From JAYEJW01 sp034716535 (GTDB lineage: Bacteria > Pseudomonadota > Gammaproteobacteria > Chromatiales > Chromatiaceae): a stretch of DNA of 15,829 nt. Within the stretch, counting starts at the first letter, position 1. The number at the start of each line of letters is the position of its first letter. The translations under genes were made by a program, and so were the position numbers. Positions 14,452 to 15,829 of the stretch are shown here, piece by piece. The notes below the pieces were generated by a model. It worked only from the letters and a program-made list of their open reading frames with translations, had not been told where the DNA came from and searched no databases. The stretch lies in NCBI GenBank assembly GCA_034716535.1, contig JAYEJW010000104.1, positions 1-15,829 of the forward strand. The letters run 5' to 3'.

Positions 14452-15829
14452 TCAGGTCCTATTGTCGATGGCAAGGGCCATCCCCGCCTTTTCCACCATG
14501 AACACGTACAGGGAAGGAATCACGAAGAGGGTCAATCCCGTTGACACGATCAAACCAAAGATCATGCCATTCGTCATCGGCGCCCAGAGCGCGCCGCCAA
14601 AGAGTGAGAGCGGCAGCAATCCACCGATTGTGGTCAGTGTCGTGAGTACGATCGGTCGCATGCGAACGCGCCCGGCAGCGGCAACCGCTGTTCGCAGGTC
14701 TTTCCCTTCTGCGACATTGGATTCGATAAAGTCAACAAGGACAATGGCATTGTTGATGACGATTCCGCCGAGCGCCAGCACACCGAGCATCGCCATGAAG
14801 CCCATGGCCCACCCGGTCACCAGCAAGCCGAGTAACACGCCGATCATGCCCATGGGTACCGCGAACATGATCACAGCGGGCTTCACGAGTGAGTTGTATT
14901 GAACGGTGAGCACCAGCACCATCAGTACGACGGCAATCCCGACCGCACGAACCACCTGGACTTGCGCCTTGGCGGTTTTTTCTAGCTCGCCATCTTGCTC
15001 AATGAAATAACCAGGAGGCATGGCAGCGAGCATCTCTTCGAGCTTGGGCTGCACGCGGCCGGAAACCCTGTTCGCCAGCAATCCCGGCTCGATTCGGGCA
15101 CCGACGGTCACCGTCGGCAACCCATCGCGTCGCGCGATGACAGCCGGCTGCCGACTCGGAATCACCTCGGCGATGGCATTCAACGGCACCTTGCCATAGC
15201 GTCCATGGACAAAGATGTCGGCGAGGTCCGACAACTCTTCCCGTTTTTCGCGAATGGTACGTAGCATGACCGGAACCAGGTGGTCCCCCTCGCGATAGGT
15301 CGTGAGCGGCGCTCCCGACAGCAATGCCCTGGTCGTAAAGGCGATGTCGGCGTTCGTCACACCCGCGAGATTCGCCGCATACGAGTCGATCGCAACCTCG
15401 ACCTGATTCGCCGGTGCACCCCAATTGCTGTAGGGAAACACCGTGCCGGGCGTTTCCTTAAACAGCTGCACCAGCTCACGCGCCTTCAGGGCGATGAGGT
15501 CGCGATCAGGACCGCTTAAACGAAACGCGACGGGATCTTTGATCGGTGGTCCCAGCATGAATTGATCCACGGTGATGCGCGCCTCGACAAAGTCGGTCAG
15601 CCGTTCACGCACGGCTTGGGCGTAACCTTCCGTGTAATCGGGGTCGGTGGTGTTAACGAGTAAGAACGCGTAATAGGGATAATCGTACTCGGGCTCCTGA
15701 GTCAGCATGAGCCGAGGTCCACCGGTGCCAATGAAGGTCACGACATTGTCGAGGCGGTGCCTTTCCCCATCACCCGGGACCGGGCTTTCCTCCAGAAGGA
15801 TCGTCTCGACCTGACGGGCCACTTCGGAC
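14452..15829 (-). CDS. RND-family efflux permease, C-terminal part (5'-partial)
   Basis: The last 458 residues of an inner-membrane RND transporter, the proton-driven pump of a tripartite efflux system. The frame is open to the window edge, so the N-terminal half is missing. The visible part covers the second porter/docking region (EPEYDYPYYAFLLVNTTDP, FRLSGPDRDLIALKARELV, VIPSRQPAVIARRDGLPTV). The C-terminal membrane segments follow: AVGIAVVLMVLVLTVQYNSL, the GMIGVLLGLLVTGWAMGFMA region, GGIVINNAIVLVDFIE, and the conserved RMRPIVLTTLTTIGGLLPL loop. The length of the part fits a family size of about 1000-1100 residues. At the position of the AcrB TM10 lysine (K940, in AKNAI) it has asparagine (INNAI), so substrate class and coupling cannot be inferred from AcrB. 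The adaptor gene, if present, would lie to the right of the window. Confidence 0.93.
   Translation of the reverse strand, partial: SEVARQVETILLEESPVPGDGERHRLDNVVTFIGTGGPRLMLTQEPEYDYPYYAFLLVNTTDPDYTEGYAQAVRERLTDFVEARITVDQFMLGPPIKDPVAFRLSGPDRDLIALKARELVQLFKETPGTVFPYSNWGAPANQVEVAIDSYAANLAGVTNADIAFTTRALLSGAPLTTYREGDHLVPVMLRTIREKREELSDLADIFVHGRYGKVPLNAIAEVIPSRQPAVIARRDGLPTVTVGARIEPGLLANRVSGRVQPKLEEMLAAMPPGYFIEQDGELEKTAKAQVQVVRAVGIAVVLMVLVLTVQYNSLVKPAVIMFAVPMGMIGVLLGLLVTGWAMGFMAMLGVLALGGIVINNAIVLVDFIESNVAEGKDLRTAVAAAGRVRMRPIVLTTLTTIGGLLPLSLFGGALWAPMTNGMIFGLIVSTGLTLFVIPSLYVFMVEKAGMALAIDNRT

Noticed and set aside
1..15829. CRISPR array, tRNA, rRNA or prophage genes
   Set aside because: No regularly spaced repeats, no tRNA-like cloverleaf with TTC-arm motif, no rRNA signature and no phage or integrase protein was found by reading.

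Overview
The window comes from a GC-rich bacterium, most likely a gammaproteobacterium. This is inferred from the gene content (a DacB/PBP4-type peptidase, Mfd, an RND pump), the strong G/C third-position bias of most genes, and REP-like palindromes between genes. It looks chromosomal: no integrase, transposase, plasmid or phage gene is visible, and no tRNA, rRNA or CRISPR array was recognised.

Layout, left to right. (1) A + strand D-alanyl-D-alanine carboxypeptidase/endopeptidase of the PBP4 family (3-1505), cut by the window edge at its N-terminus. (2) Converging on it with a 4-base gap, a very large - strand envelope protein of unknown function (1510-5592) built of two related halves. It is preceded by a bulged inverted repeat next to its ribosome binding site. 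(3) A - strand secreted repeat protein (5785-6896), visibly more A/T-rich than its neighbours and broken by a frameshift near 6200. It has a -10-like box, a strong Shine-Dalgarno site and a good intrinsic terminator. (4) A 470-base spacer with an 82-base REP-like doublet. (5) A - strand multiheme c-type cytochrome (7369-9564) with an Ig-like N-terminal domain and ten probable haem sites, one of them CX4CH. (6) A 500-base spacer with hairpins, an 11-base-period direct repeat and a second copy of the REP-like unit. (7) A + strand mfd gene (10067-13567), complete in every motif checked. (8) A 410-base spacer with a different REP-like palindrome and a short coding-like remnant on the - strand. (9) A small + strand secreted four-cysteine protein (13978-14241). 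(10) The C-terminal part of a - strand RND efflux permease, running off the right edge.

The genes do not form one operon. Strands alternate, and the spacers hold palindromes of the kind found between transcription units. What links several of them is the cell envelope: peptidoglycan trimming, a giant inner-membrane/periplasmic protein, a secreted repeat protein, a periplasmic multiheme cytochrome, a small secreted cysteine protein and an efflux pump. Mfd is the one clear cytosolic housekeeping gene. The least explained items are the two-module giant membrane protein and the multiheme cytochrome; neither has a function that can be read from sequence alone.
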